Below are positions 5,995 to 13,157 of a stretch of 13,219 nt of DNA, in pieces; the stretch's first letter is position 1, and each line of letters begins with the position of its first letter. Both the position numbers and the translations under genes were made by a program. The notes beneath the pieces are model-generated. The model saw only the letters and a program-made list of their open reading frames with translations. It searched no databases and was not told the origin of the DNA. This DNA is from Clostridia bacterium. GTDB lineage: Bacteria > Bacillota > Clostridia > Christensenellales > Borkfalkiaceae. The DNA lies in NCBI GenBank assembly GCA_900767195.1, contig CAAFYG010000012.1, positions 1 to 13,219 on the forward strand, in the 5' to 3' direction.

Positions 5995-7032
5995 ATGTAT
6001 TTATTTTTTGACATCGAATGTGCGAGCGTGAATAAGTTTACGGCGAAGATTTGCGCGTTTGGCTATTGCCTGACGGACGAGGACTTCAACGTGATTCAAA
6101 AAGAGGATATTTTAATCAATCCTCACGGAGGCTTCCACCTGACGGACAGAAAGGGCGAAAAGGGGCTTGTTTTGCCGTACGATTACGAAGAATTCAAGGA
6201 CTGCCCCGATTTTCCCGCGGTGGCGGATAGAATTTACGCGCTGCTCGAAGACAAAAATACGCTGGTGTGCGGGCATGCCACGGGCAACGACGTGAAGTAT
6301 TTAAACCTGGAAAGCAAGCGGTTTTCGCTGCGTTCGTTTGCGTTTGATTTCGCCGATACGCAGTACGTATACATGTGCCTGAAAGGCGATATGAAGCGGC
6401 AGTATTCTCTGGGGGCGATTGCCGAAGAGCTGTGCGTGGAATTTACGCCGCACCGGGCGGCGGACGACGCCTACGCCACCATGAAAACCGCCGAGGCGAT
6501 GAGCCGCGCGGCGGGGATTTCTTTCCGCGAGCTGATCCGAAAATGCGATATTACGCTCGGAAGAATCGAAAATTACGAGATTACTGCGGTATCTTCGCGG
6601 GCGGGTAGGCGCGCGAAAGCCGAGGCGCGGCAAAAACGCGAACGCCGCGAAAAAGCCATGGCGGAATTTCACCGCTTTGCCGACGTTTCCGCGCGAAAAC
6701 GCAATAAATCGGGCGCGTGGGCGGGCGTGCGGGTGTGCTTTTCGCACCGCATCGAAGAAAACGCCGACGTGGCGTTTCCGCTGCTTCGCGAGATGTTGGC
6801 GGCTGGCGCGATTTACGCATACAAAAGCGCGGAATGCGATTTGTACGTGTGTCCGGCGGAGGAGAACGGGTTAAGGCGGAAAGCCGCAGAAGATAAAGGA
6901 GCGAAAATCGCCACGGCGGAAGAGTGCTTTGCGGCTTTGAAAAACGCGGCGGCGCGCTTTGCGGCGGACGGCGTTTCGGATAGCGCGGCTACGGGTTGCG
7001 GTGCGGTCGGCGGTACTTTGGACAAGGGGTGA
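5995..7032 (+). CDS. DEDDh 3'-5' exonuclease with C-terminal BRCT-like domain
   Basis: A 345-aa protein with an N-terminal DnaQ-type exonuclease fold. Exo I is FFDIECAS (acidic residues D6 and E8), Exo II GHATGNDVKYL (D99) and Exo III HRAADDAY (H153 and D158), giving the complete DEDDh metal-binding set for hydrolysis of 3' ends of DNA or RNA. After a basic linker (about 200-238, rich in Arg/Lys) comes a BRCT-like module (about 240-316: WAGVRVCFSHRIEEN, then GAIYAYKSAECDLYVC, and a helix ending ECFAAL). BRCT domains usually bind DNA ends or protein partners. The last 30 residues are Ala/Gly-rich and look disordered. The ribosome site is weak: no good SD precedes the ATG. The next gene starts 6 bases past the stop, so the two are probably co-transcribed. 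A proofreading, repair or RNA-trimming role cannot be decided. Confidence 0.85.
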   Translation: MYLFFDIECASVNKFTAKICAFGYCLTDEDFNVIQKEDILINPHGGFHLTDRKGEKGLVLPYDYEEFKDCPDFPAVADRIYALLEDKNTLVCGHATGNDVKYLNLESKRFSLRSFAFDFADTQYVYMCLKGDMKRQYSLGAIAEELCVEFTPHRAADDAYATMKTAEAMSRAAGISFRELIRKCDITLGRIENYEITAVSSRAGRRAKAEARQKRERREKAMAEFHRFADVSARKRNKSGAWAGVRVCFSHRIEENADVAFPLLREMLAAGAIYAYKSAECDLYVCPAEENGLRRKAAEDKGAKIATAEECFAALKNAAARFAADGVSDSAATGCGAVGGTLDKG

Positions 7033-7038
7033 AGGAGA

Positions 7039-8361
7039 ATGGAAAAGATCGGTCTGCCCGAAAAATTTATCGAAAGAATGAGCGGCGAGCTTCCCGAAAA
7101 CGAGAGGAAGGCTTTTTTCGCCGTGTACGAACGCGCAGGGTATGAGAAAGGGCTTCTGATCAACGCGCTGAAAATCGGCGCGGACGAGTTTGAAAAAATC
7201 ACCGCATTGACATTGGACGGCGTTGTGCCGTGGAACGAAAACGCGCGGTACGTGAAGGACGAAAAGGTGGGAGGCGATCCGCATCACGCGGCGGGGCTTT
7301 ATTATATGCAAGAGCCGTCGGCGGCGAGCGTTGCGCCGAGAGCGGAAGCAAAGAGCGGCGAACGGGTGCTGGATTTGTGCGCCGCGCCGGGCGGAAAAAC
7401 CGCTTCGCTTGCCGCCGCCATGCAGGGCGGCGGTCTGCTTGTGTGCAACGAGCCTGTGAAATCGCGCGCGCAGATTTTATTATCGAATATCGAGCGGCTC
7501 GGAGTGAAAAACGCGGTGGTGCTGAATGCTTTTCCCGAAGAAATCTGCGACTTTTTTATGGAATATTTCGATAAAATCGTGGCAGACGCGCCGTGTTCTG
7601 GGGAGGGAATGTTTCGCAAAAACGCCGAAGAGGCGCGGCGGGAATGGAATGAAGAGAACGTGAAGATTTGCGCGGCGCGGCAAGAGAAAATTTTAGACTG
7701 CGCGGCGAAAATGCTTGCGGGCGGCGGCAGACTTGTGTATTCCACGTGTACGTTTTCGCGCGAAGAGGATGAAGATCAGGCACGGGCGTTTCTGGTGCGG
7801 CACGAGGAATTCCGATTGATTTCCGAGCAAAAAATATTGCCGCACAAAGCGCGCGGCGAGGGGCATTATTGCGCGGTTTTCGAAAAGACGAGCGGCGGAA
7901 GACGGGATCTGCCCGTGCAGAAAAGCAATATCTCGCGGCAAACGCAAAGTTTATTCGACGATTTTTGCCTGAAAACGTTCGGCGAGAAGAAAAAGTACCT
8001 TTTGTACGAGAACGGCGGGGCGGTGTACGCGCTGCCCGAGGGGTGCTTTGCGTGGCAGGGATTGAAAATTTTACGGTGCGGCGTGAAGCTCGGCGAAGTG
8101 ATGAAAAATCGCTTTGAACCCGCCCATGCCTATGCCCTTTCTTTAAAACGGGGCGAAACGAAAAACGCGATTTCGCTAGGCTACGGCGATGAGCGCGTGC
8201 GGAAATATCTGCGCGGCGAAGAGATTTCGGCGGACGATTTTGCGGGCGTGAACGGGTGGTGCGTTGTTTGTGCAGACGGATTTCCGCTCGGGTGGGGGAA
8301 GGCTTCGAACGGCGTTGTGAAAAATCACCTGCCGCGCGGATTGAGATTGTTCGGGGGATAA
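7039..8361 (+). CDS. RsmF/Sun-family 16S rRNA m5C methyltransferase
   Basis: A 440-aa SAM-dependent RNA (cytosine-5)-methyltransferase of the NOL1/NOP2/Sun family, closest in layout to RsmF (YebU). Seen: N-terminal LPEKFIERM; QEPSA (91-95); the SAM-binding loop DLCAAPGGK (112-120); DAPCSGEGMFRK (183-194) with the release cysteine C186; and STCT (236-239) with the nucleophile cysteine C237. The C-terminal 150 residues form the RsmF-type ferredoxin-like/PUA-like RNA-binding region, ending KNHLPRGLR. Both catalytic cysteines are present, so it should be active; the exact target cytosine is inferred from the family. The start lies 6 bases after the exonuclease stop. AAGGAG is only 1 base from the ATG, while AAGGGGTGA (7024-7032) overlapping the upstream stop gives better spacing, suggesting translational coupling. 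Confidence 0.93.
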   Translation: MEKIGLPEKFIERMSGELPENERKAFFAVYERAGYEKGLLINALKIGADEFEKITALTLDGVVPWNENARYVKDEKVGGDPHHAAGLYYMQEPSAASVAPRAEAKSGERVLDLCAAPGGKTASLAAAMQGGGLLVCNEPVKSRAQILLSNIERLGVKNAVVLNAFPEEICDFFMEYFDKIVADAPCSGEGMFRKNAEEARREWNEENVKICAARQEKILDCAAKMLAGGGRLVYSTCTFSREEDEDQARAFLVRHEEFRLISEQKILPHKARGEGHYCAVFEKTSGGRRDLPVQKSNISRQTQSLFDDFCLKTFGEKKKYLLYENGGAVYALPEGCFAWQGLKILRCGVKLGEVMKNRFEPAHAYALSLKRGETKNAISLGYGDERVRKYLRGEEISADDFAGVNGWCVVCADGFPLGWGKASNGVVKNHLPRGLRLFGG

Positions 8362-8375
8362 GGGGCGTTTTTGAG

Positions 8376-8408
8376 GCAAGGTAAGTGCTTGACGGTCTTT
8401 GCTTTTTT
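8376..8408 (+). terminator. Probable intrinsic terminator after the methyltransferase gene
   Basis: Stem GCAAGG (8376-8381) with CTTTGC (8397-8402), including one G-U pair, and a 15-base loop, followed directly by TTTTTT (8403-8408). Short and fairly weak, but correctly placed 15 bases after the stop. Confidence 0.55.
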
Positions 8409-8417
8409 GATTATGAA

Positions 8418-8475
8418 ACTGCCCCTCATCCGTCGCCGTTCGGCGACACCTTCCCCCCAGGGGGAAGGCTTGGAA
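8418..8475 (+). repeat. Dispersed double-hairpin repeat family B, copy 2
   Basis: CCCCTCATC (8422-8430), hairpin GTCGCC-GTTC-GGCGAC (8432-8447), then a second hairpin with arms CCTTCCCCC (8449-8457) and GGGGGAAGG (8460-8468), ending CTTGGAAG. Same order and orientation as the copies at 353 and 13086, with different but still complementary arm sequences. Confidence 0.85.
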
Positions 8476-8548
8476 GAAGGCGAAGATTAACTTTTGGACG
8501 ATAGTGTTACAGTCCGTTATGGAACGGGCAATGCCCGCCCCGGGGGGA
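8476..8548 (+). repeat. Repeat family A, isolated copy (A6)
   Basis: Follows family B copy 2 directly, as at 413-415. It has CAGTCCGTTATGGAACGGGC at 8510-8529, then AATGCCCGCC and a CCCC/GGGGGG run. The AT-rich left part is diverged from the copies at the window start. The tail AAGCCTAT merges into family D. Confidence 0.75.
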
Positions 8549-8625
8549 AGCCTATGAAATAGGCTGACAATTTTTGGCGATTTTTGCGTTGAGCAAAAAC
8601 AAGGCAATGCCCGCCTATGAAATAG
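8549..8625 (+). repeat. Hairpin repeat family D, copy 1
   Basis: Starts with AGCCTAT-GAA-ATAGGCT (8549-8565), a perfect 7-bp hairpin, then TTTTTGC-GTTGA-GCAAAAA (8581-8599), and a partial third module GCCTATGAAATAG (8613-8625). A related copy lies at the end of the window, where the second stem is ATTTTGC/GCAAAAT. Confidence 0.75.
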
Positions 8626-8630
8626 ACATA

Positions 8631-8669
8631 AATTAAAAATTGCCCGCGGCAGATAATTCTGCCGCGGGC
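8631..8669 (-). terminator. Strong intrinsic terminator of the lipoprotein gene
   Basis: A perfect 12-bp stem, GCCCGCGGCAGA (8642-8653) and TCTGCCGCGGGC (8658-8669), with a TAAT loop. On the minus strand it is followed by ATTTTTAATT. It lies 32 bases after the lipoprotein stop codon. The stem could also stop transcription from the other side, but the plus-strand tail is less T-rich. Confidence 0.9.
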
Positions 8670-8701
8670 TTGCCTTATTTTACATTCGTTTTATCGCCGC
8701 G

Positions 8702-11700
8702 CTATTTCTTGGACGGCTTCGCCGTTTTCGGCGCTTTCGTTCTGTTCTTCTTTCTCACTATCCGCTGCACCGCAAGGCTCACGATCGCAAGCAGCAGCAC
8801 CGCCGCAAGGATAATCGAGCTTGCAAGAAGCCAACCGTTCATTCCCGAAGAAGACTTATCGTCGGAATCGTCGCTGTCCGAATTGTCTTTATCGTTTGCG
8901 TCCGCCGTCACCGAAACGTCCGTTTTCGAATAGTCCGCAAAACGGATATTCTCTTTTTCGCCCGGCGTTTCGTTAGTATATGCAAGGTATGCTACGTAAT
9001 CGGACATCTTTTCCATGTGATCGAAATTCGCTTTGTATGCATACGAGGTGGAATCGTAGGACGTGTAGGCATTGCCGATATCGTCGGTATCGAACGCGGA
9101 ATCGTAGCGCAGGAATTTAGCAGAATCGAGGAACGAGAACGCATAGTAGCGTACATCCGCGCTCTTATAGAAATCCGCGTTGCCGTTCTGCGCTTTTTTC
9201 AGCGTTTCTTTCAACATCGAGCCCCACGTATCCGACGTAAGCTCCGTGCGATTATCGGCGGCGAACATCACATAGCTGCCTGCTTCCAGCACAACGCCCT
9301 GATTATCGCGCGTGCCGCTCCATACTTCCAGACGATAATTTTTCGCTTCGCTGCCCGTGTGAATATAGAACGTGTACGTTTCCCATTCGCCGCTTGTGTT
9401 GATGCCCGTGTATTCCAGCGACGCTTCGCCTTGCTGCTCGGACGCCTGCGTTCTTGCCGCAAGTCCTTTCGGCAAAAGCTCTTTCAGATCGTATACGCGC
9501 ACCGTGCATGCCCGATCGGCATAGTAAACGCCTTCCGCATCGCCTTGCTTATGATAGAACGCGATGCCGTCTTTGCCTTCAACATCCCACTTGGAGGCAT
9601 CGTAATTATACTGCACGCCGCCATTGGAAACCTTTAAGCTGCCCGTCCATTCGCCGCTTTCCACTTTCTCGGTGTACGCCGAAAGGTTGGCATAGTATCT
9701 GCCCTGCAAATCGCTTTCGTTCAGCCACTTCGGATTGACTTCGTATAAGCCGCGGCTGTTGAGATACAGCGCGGTGTCGGTAGAGGGCTTGAAATTATCG
9801 CCGCCCGGATCTTTTGCGCAAACGTTGCCCGTCTTATCGTACCAGTAGGAAATCTGCGGCGTGGAAAGCGCAAGCGAAGAGCCGCTCTTATCGGCGTCGA
9901 TCAGATAGACGCTCGCCGTGGCGTTGCCCATCGTACGCACGCGCACCGAAATCGTTTTGTAGGAATCCGCAGCAATCGTTGTGTTTGATTTTGCGATAAA
10001 GCCGTAAGATTTGTGCGCTTCTTTATTGTAGATCATCAAAGGCTCTGCCGAACGATCGAATAAAGCTTCGGGCGTTTCGAAGAGTGTGGAAAGCTGCGGA
10101 ATTTCCGCGTATTTCGTTTTATAATTGCTGGCGTATTCTTTATTCACGAGTCCCGCATAATCGTTATCGTCGATATTGTTCGATACGCTTGAATCGGGTT
10201 TCGAAGACACAAGGCTGCTGCCGCCCCATACCCCCTTATAGTTGGCGAGCGCGGCGAAGCCGTTTTCAATGCCTTTCAGCTGATTCGAAGCGTCGTATTT
10301 GCGCGAATCGAACGCGGCGAAACCGGCGTCGTTTTTGTCTTTGGAGAACGTCTGCGTTGCCGCGTACGTGCCGCTCGAAAAATATTCGCTCTGCGCGAAA
10401 TTGGTTTCGCTGCCGCCGAGATTCGAGCCGATTGCCCGGAAATTCGTGAACGCCGCGTAACCCGCGCCGTAAGCCGATTTTTCCGCGCTCTTTTCCTTTG
10501 CGCCGTAGGTGAAAGTTAAGGTGAAATATTTTTTATCGTCGGTTTCGTTTTCGATGAGAAGCGTGCATTGCTGCCAGCCGTCGAAAATATCTTCTTTCTT
10601 GCCGGTTTCGCTATCTTTATCGTCGACTTCCGTTTTTGTGCCGGTGGTGGAATTGAGCGAAGAGAGAAGCGATTTCTTGAGATCCTCGTCTTTGGAAGAT
10701 ACGGGAGTGCCGTCGATCTGCGTTTCCGTATAGGAAATGCCCGCGCCCGTTGCGCCGCTCGGGATTTTCGAGGTTTTTACCCATACCGAGAAGAGAGCGG
10801 AAGAATTCGCCGCCAAAGTAATGGGTTTGGTGGATATTTCGTAAGCCGTTTTGCCTGCCGAGAAAAGCATTAAAATCTCGTTCGTTTCGTCGAACGGATA
10901 CGAAGACGCGAAGTCGCTTTCCCACACCGCCTTGAAATAGGCGTTGCTTTCCGTTTCGAGATTTACCGAATTTTTCGTGAAAAAGCCCTTTTCATCGTTT
11001 GATTTATCGAAATCTTTGTTGTTGTCCGCTTCGACGGCGGTGATGTCGTTTGTGCCGAAAAGATTGCCGAGCGTGACGGACTTGAGCGCAACGCCCGAGG
11101 GCACGGCGTATTTCAGATGGTTGATATTCTCTTTATCCGCGCGGAATTCCGCGTTGTTTTCGGTGACGGTTGCGTCGGCGTTGTTTGCCAGATCGGCGTA
11201 CGCCGAATTTTCGATGATCGAACATTCGACGTCGTCGAAGAACGCGTAGCCGTTTACGAAGCCCATCGTGGAGGAAGAAGTGCCTTGCCCGAGACCGAGT
11301 ACCATGGTGAACGTGCTGCTTGCGTATTCGCTGCCCTGCAGATAAAATTCGTATTTCACCCAGCCGTTGCTTGTGTTTTCTGCGAGGATCGACGGATCTT
11401 CGAGATTTTCGAGAATTTTTTCGGTGTCGATGTTTTTTACAAGCACCTGATCTTTGCTCTTGCCCGCCACCGTGCGGGAAATGCCGATATACGCGCCGCG
11501 GTTTTTAAGAACGGCAAGATCCTGATTTTCGCTTTGCTTCTCGCCGTTATGATAATAATAGGTGAGCTGCGACGTTTTTACCCACAGCGAAACTTTCGCG
11601 CTTGTGCCGGCGGGCAGCGTGAGCGAGGACGAAGAGGTGAAACTCTGCGCCGTGCCGGAGGAGGACGTGTATTTATTTCGGATCATCAACACCTTCGTGT

Positions 11701-12253
11701 TTTTGCCTGCCGCCGCGTCGCTTTCCGTATAGTGCGTACCGGGGTTTACGTCGTTTGCGGGGATATCGTCGGCGGAAATGTTGTAGTGATCTTTATAGAA
11801 TTTCAGATCGTCGACGCTTTTATTTTTGTTGGATTCTTTCCACGTTTTGATATATTGCAGACGATCGTAGACGTTCATTTCCGACCACTTGCTTTCGGCT
11901 TCCGATTCGTTGGCGGGGGTTATGCCGCCCGTTTTCGTCAGCTTGTCCCACGCGGACGTTTCGGTGTCGATTACGCCGCTTGCCGCTTTGCTCGTTAATA
12001 CGGACGAGCGAGACCAGCTCTTCGGCGAAGTGACGATGGGGGTGGTTTCCTTTGCCGCGTCAAATTCGAACGAGCCGTTTTTGATGCGGGAAACGTCCGT
12101 CGTCTGATCGGTGGAAATTTCCGACTGATCGACTTTGGTTTTGTCCGATTTTTTCGAGCATGCGGTGAGTACGCCTGCCGACGCGGACGCGACAAACGCC
12201 GTGAGCAGCAGAGCGACTAATTTGTTTTTGCTTTTCGTTTTCCTCATATCCAT
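8702..12253 (-). CDS. Large surface lipoprotein with three related beta-rich modules and a C-terminal membrane anchor
   Basis: An 1183-aa exported protein of unknown function. A basic N-terminus and hydrophobic stretch lead to the lipobox LTAC (29-32), so Cys32 should carry the lipid. Three modules share a pattern: LMIRN, LMLFS or LMIYN, then an SVWVKTS-like strand (SLWVKTS, SVWVKTS, SVRVRTM), a GW or EW strand and a late aromatic/acidic strand. They span about 185-345, 457-610 and 737-1000. NGSFEFD near 59 and the strand pattern resemble galactose-binding/carbohydrate-binding beta-sandwiches; ligand binding is inferred. An Asp/Ser linker (about 1120-1137) precedes a single transmembrane helix (about 1140-1163) and a Lys/Arg tail; there is no LPXTG. 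The ATG at 12253 has AAGGGTG just upstream; an ATG two codons later is also possible. Own promoter and strong terminator. Confidence 0.85.
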   Translation of the reverse strand: MDMRKTKSKNKLVALLLTAFVASASAGVLTACSKKSDKTKVDQSEISTDQTTDVSRIKNGSFEFDAAKETTPIVTSPKSWSRSSVLTSKAASGVIDTETSAWDKLTKTGGITPANESEAESKWSEMNVYDRLQYIKTWKESNKNKSVDDLKFYKDHYNISADDIPANDVNPGTHYTESDAAAGKNTKVLMIRNKYTSSSGTAQSFTSSSSLTLPAGTSAKVSLWVKTSQLTYYYHNGEKQSENQDLAVLKNRGAYIGISRTVAGKSKDQVLVKNIDTEKILENLEDPSILAENTSNGWVKYEFYLQGSEYASSTFTMVLGLGQGTSSSTMGFVNGYAFFDDVECSIIENSAYADLANNADATVTENNAEFRADKENINHLKYAVPSGVALKSVTLGNLFGTNDITAVEADNNKDFDKSNDEKGFFTKNSVNLETESNAYFKAVWESDFASSYPFDETNEILMLFSAGKTAYEISTKPITLAANSSALFSVWVKTSKIPSGATGAGISYTETQIDGTPVSSKDEDLKKSLLSSLNSTTGTKTEVDDKDSETGKKEDIFDGWQQCTLLIENETDDKKYFTLTFTYGAKEKSAEKSAYGAGYAAFTNFRAIGSNLGGSETNFAQSEYFSSGTYAATQTFSKDKNDAGFAAFDSRKYDASNQLKGIENGFAALANYKGVWGGSSLVSSKPDSSVSNNIDDNDYAGLVNKEYASNYKTKYAEIPQLSTLFETPEALFDRSAEPLMIYNKEAHKSYGFIAKSNTTIAADSYKTISVRVRTMGNATASVYLIDADKSGSSLALSTPQISYWYDKTGNVCAKDPGGDNFKPSTDTALYLNSRGLYEVNPKWLNESDLQGRYYANLSAYTEKVESGEWTGSLKVSNGGVQYNYDASKWDVEGKDGIAFYHKQGDAEGVYYADRACTVRVYDLKELLPKGLAARTQASEQQGEASLEYTGINTSGEWETYTFYIHTGSEAKNYRLEVWSGTRDNQGVVLEAGSYVMFAADNRTELTSDTWGSMLKETLKKAQNGNADFYKSADVRYYAFSFLDSAKFLRYDSAFDTDDIGNAYTSYDSTSYAYKANFDHMEKMSDYVAYLAYTNETPGEKENIRFADYSKTDVSVTADANDKDNSDSDDSDDKSSSGMNGWLLASSIILAAVLLLAIVSLAVQRIVRKKNRTKAPKTAKPSKK

Positions 12254-12393
12254 AGCACCCTTGCACAATTAGATTTCTTGTTTTTTGTTTCTGCCGCCGG
12301 AATTGCCCGTAGTTCTGCCCGGTTTTTGTGCCGTTATCGGGCGAAAAACGCGCAAAGAAGCGACAAGAAAATAGCATATCGTTAAAAATATGC
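12254..12393 (-). other. Long untranslated leader of the lipoprotein gene
   Basis: About 140 bases separate the predicted transcription start from the ATG at 12253. It holds short complementary pieces (GCCCG with CGGGC, and CCGGGC near ACGGGC) and an A-rich stretch just before the ribosome site AAGGGTG. I do not recognise a known riboswitch class. Confidence 0.35.
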
Positions 12394-12399
12394 AGTATT

Positions 12400-12428
12400 A
12401 TTGTACCACAAAAGCGGGTTTTGAGCAA
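12400..12428 (-). promoter_or_regulatory. Sigma-A type promoter of the lipoprotein gene
   Basis: On the minus strand: -35 TTGCTC (12423-12428), 17-base spacer, -10 TACAAT (12400-12405). It lies in the 270-base gap shared with the divergent transporter gene. For the transporter I see only a weak AT-rich candidate, GTGATAATTTT (12458-12468), with no matching -35 box. Confidence 0.6.
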
Positions 12429-12523
12429 GCGTTTTGCCCCGTTTGCATACAAAAATCGTGATAATTTTCCGCAATTTACGCAAAATAAGCGTGAACGGCG
12501 GAAAAGAAAAGGAAAATTATTCT

Positions 12524-12889
12524 ATGGACGAGAAAAAAACGGTAAATTTCAAAAGTATTTTGTGCGGAGCGGCAACGGGCGCGGCAAACGGTTTATTCGG
12601 GGGAGGCGGCGGAATGATTGCCGTTCCGCTTCTTCGCGCGCAGGGGCTGAACGAAAAAAAGGCGCACGCCACGGCGATTGCGGTGATTTTGCCCGTTTCG
12701 CTTTTATCTTTTATCTTGTACGCGCTGAAAGGGTTTTTCGATTTTTCGGTGGCGCTGCCCGTGGCGCTCGGCGGGTTTGCCGGCGGGTTCGCGGGGGCAA
12801 AGCTTTTATCGTTTCTGCCCGAAAAGGCGGTGTTTTATGTGTTCGGCGCGTTGCAGGCGGTGGCGGGGGCGTGGCTGATTTTTTCGTAG
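12524..12889 (+). CDS. Half-size TauE/SafE (TSUP) family membrane transporter
   Basis: A 121-aa membrane protein with four hydrophobic segments (about 12-38, 49-69, 73-94 and 101-120). The signature GLFGGGGGMIAVPLL (23-37) followed by AHATAIAVILP (47-57) is the repeat unit of the TauE/SafE family, whose members are linked to export of sulfite, sulfoacetate or other organosulfur anions. Usual members are about 250 aa with two such units; this gene encodes one unit. Half-size forms are known, often as adjacent gene pairs that presumably pair in the membrane, but no partner gene lies in this window. AAAAGGA is 10 bases before the ATG at 12524; an in-frame TTG at 12434 has no ribosome site. Substrate unknown. 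Confidence 0.85.
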   Translation: MDEKKTVNFKSILCGAATGAANGLFGGGGGMIAVPLLRAQGLNEKKAHATAIAVILPVSLLSFILYALKGFFDFSVALPVALGGFAGGFAGAKLLSFLPEKAVFYVFGALQAVAGAWLIFS

Positions 12890-13085
12890 GCGCGTTTGTA
12901 TAGCGGCACGACTCGCGGCTTCATCTGCGTGCGCCTTTGCTCATTTACGATTTGTAAACTCGCGGCAGGCGTACTCGATAAAGCTCGCGATTCGCACCAC
13001 TCTCCAAACGCTTGCGATATTGTCGCTTTGAAATAAGGAAAAATTTTTAATTTCAAGCGGATTATATCAAGTAAAGCGGTATTCG
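12890..13085. other. Non-coding gap after the transporter gene, possibly a decayed repeat
   Basis: No supported gene. The segment holds short inverted repeats: AGGCGC with GCGCCT (about 12888-12936, a possible weak terminator for the transporter gene), TTTAC-GATTT-GTAAA (12953-12967), GCGA-TATTG-TCGC (13015-13027) and TTGAAAT with ATTTCAA (about 13029-13056). ACTCGCGG occurs twice (12910, 12958). An antisense reading frame of 108 codons runs from the family B repeat across this gap into the 3' end of the transporter gene, which is unlikely to be a gene. Confidence 0.4.
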
Positions 13086-13144
13086 GCTGCCCCTCATCAG
13101 TCGCTTTCAGCGACAGCTTTCCCCCAGAGGGGAAGCCTTGACGT
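13086..13144 (+). repeat. Dispersed double-hairpin repeat family B, copy 3
   Basis: CCCCTCATC (13090-13098), hairpin GTCGCT-TTC-AGCGAC (13100-13114), then a second stem GCTT(T)CCCC with GGGGAAGC (13116-13136), ending CTTGACG. Same orientation and order of parts as the copies at 353 and 8418. Confidence 0.8.
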
Positions 13145-13157
13145 AAGGAAAGGCTTC

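Noticed and set aside
11117..11998. 293-codon plus-strand frame inside the lipoprotein gene (and a 206-codon one at 9017-9637)
   Set aside because: Antisense shadows with Arg/Phe/Val-rich biased products and no recognisable motif.
12434..12523. Upstream TTG start for the TauE-like gene
   Set aside because: No ribosome site, and the added residues do not fit the family start; the ATG at 12524 has AAAAGGA at good spacing.
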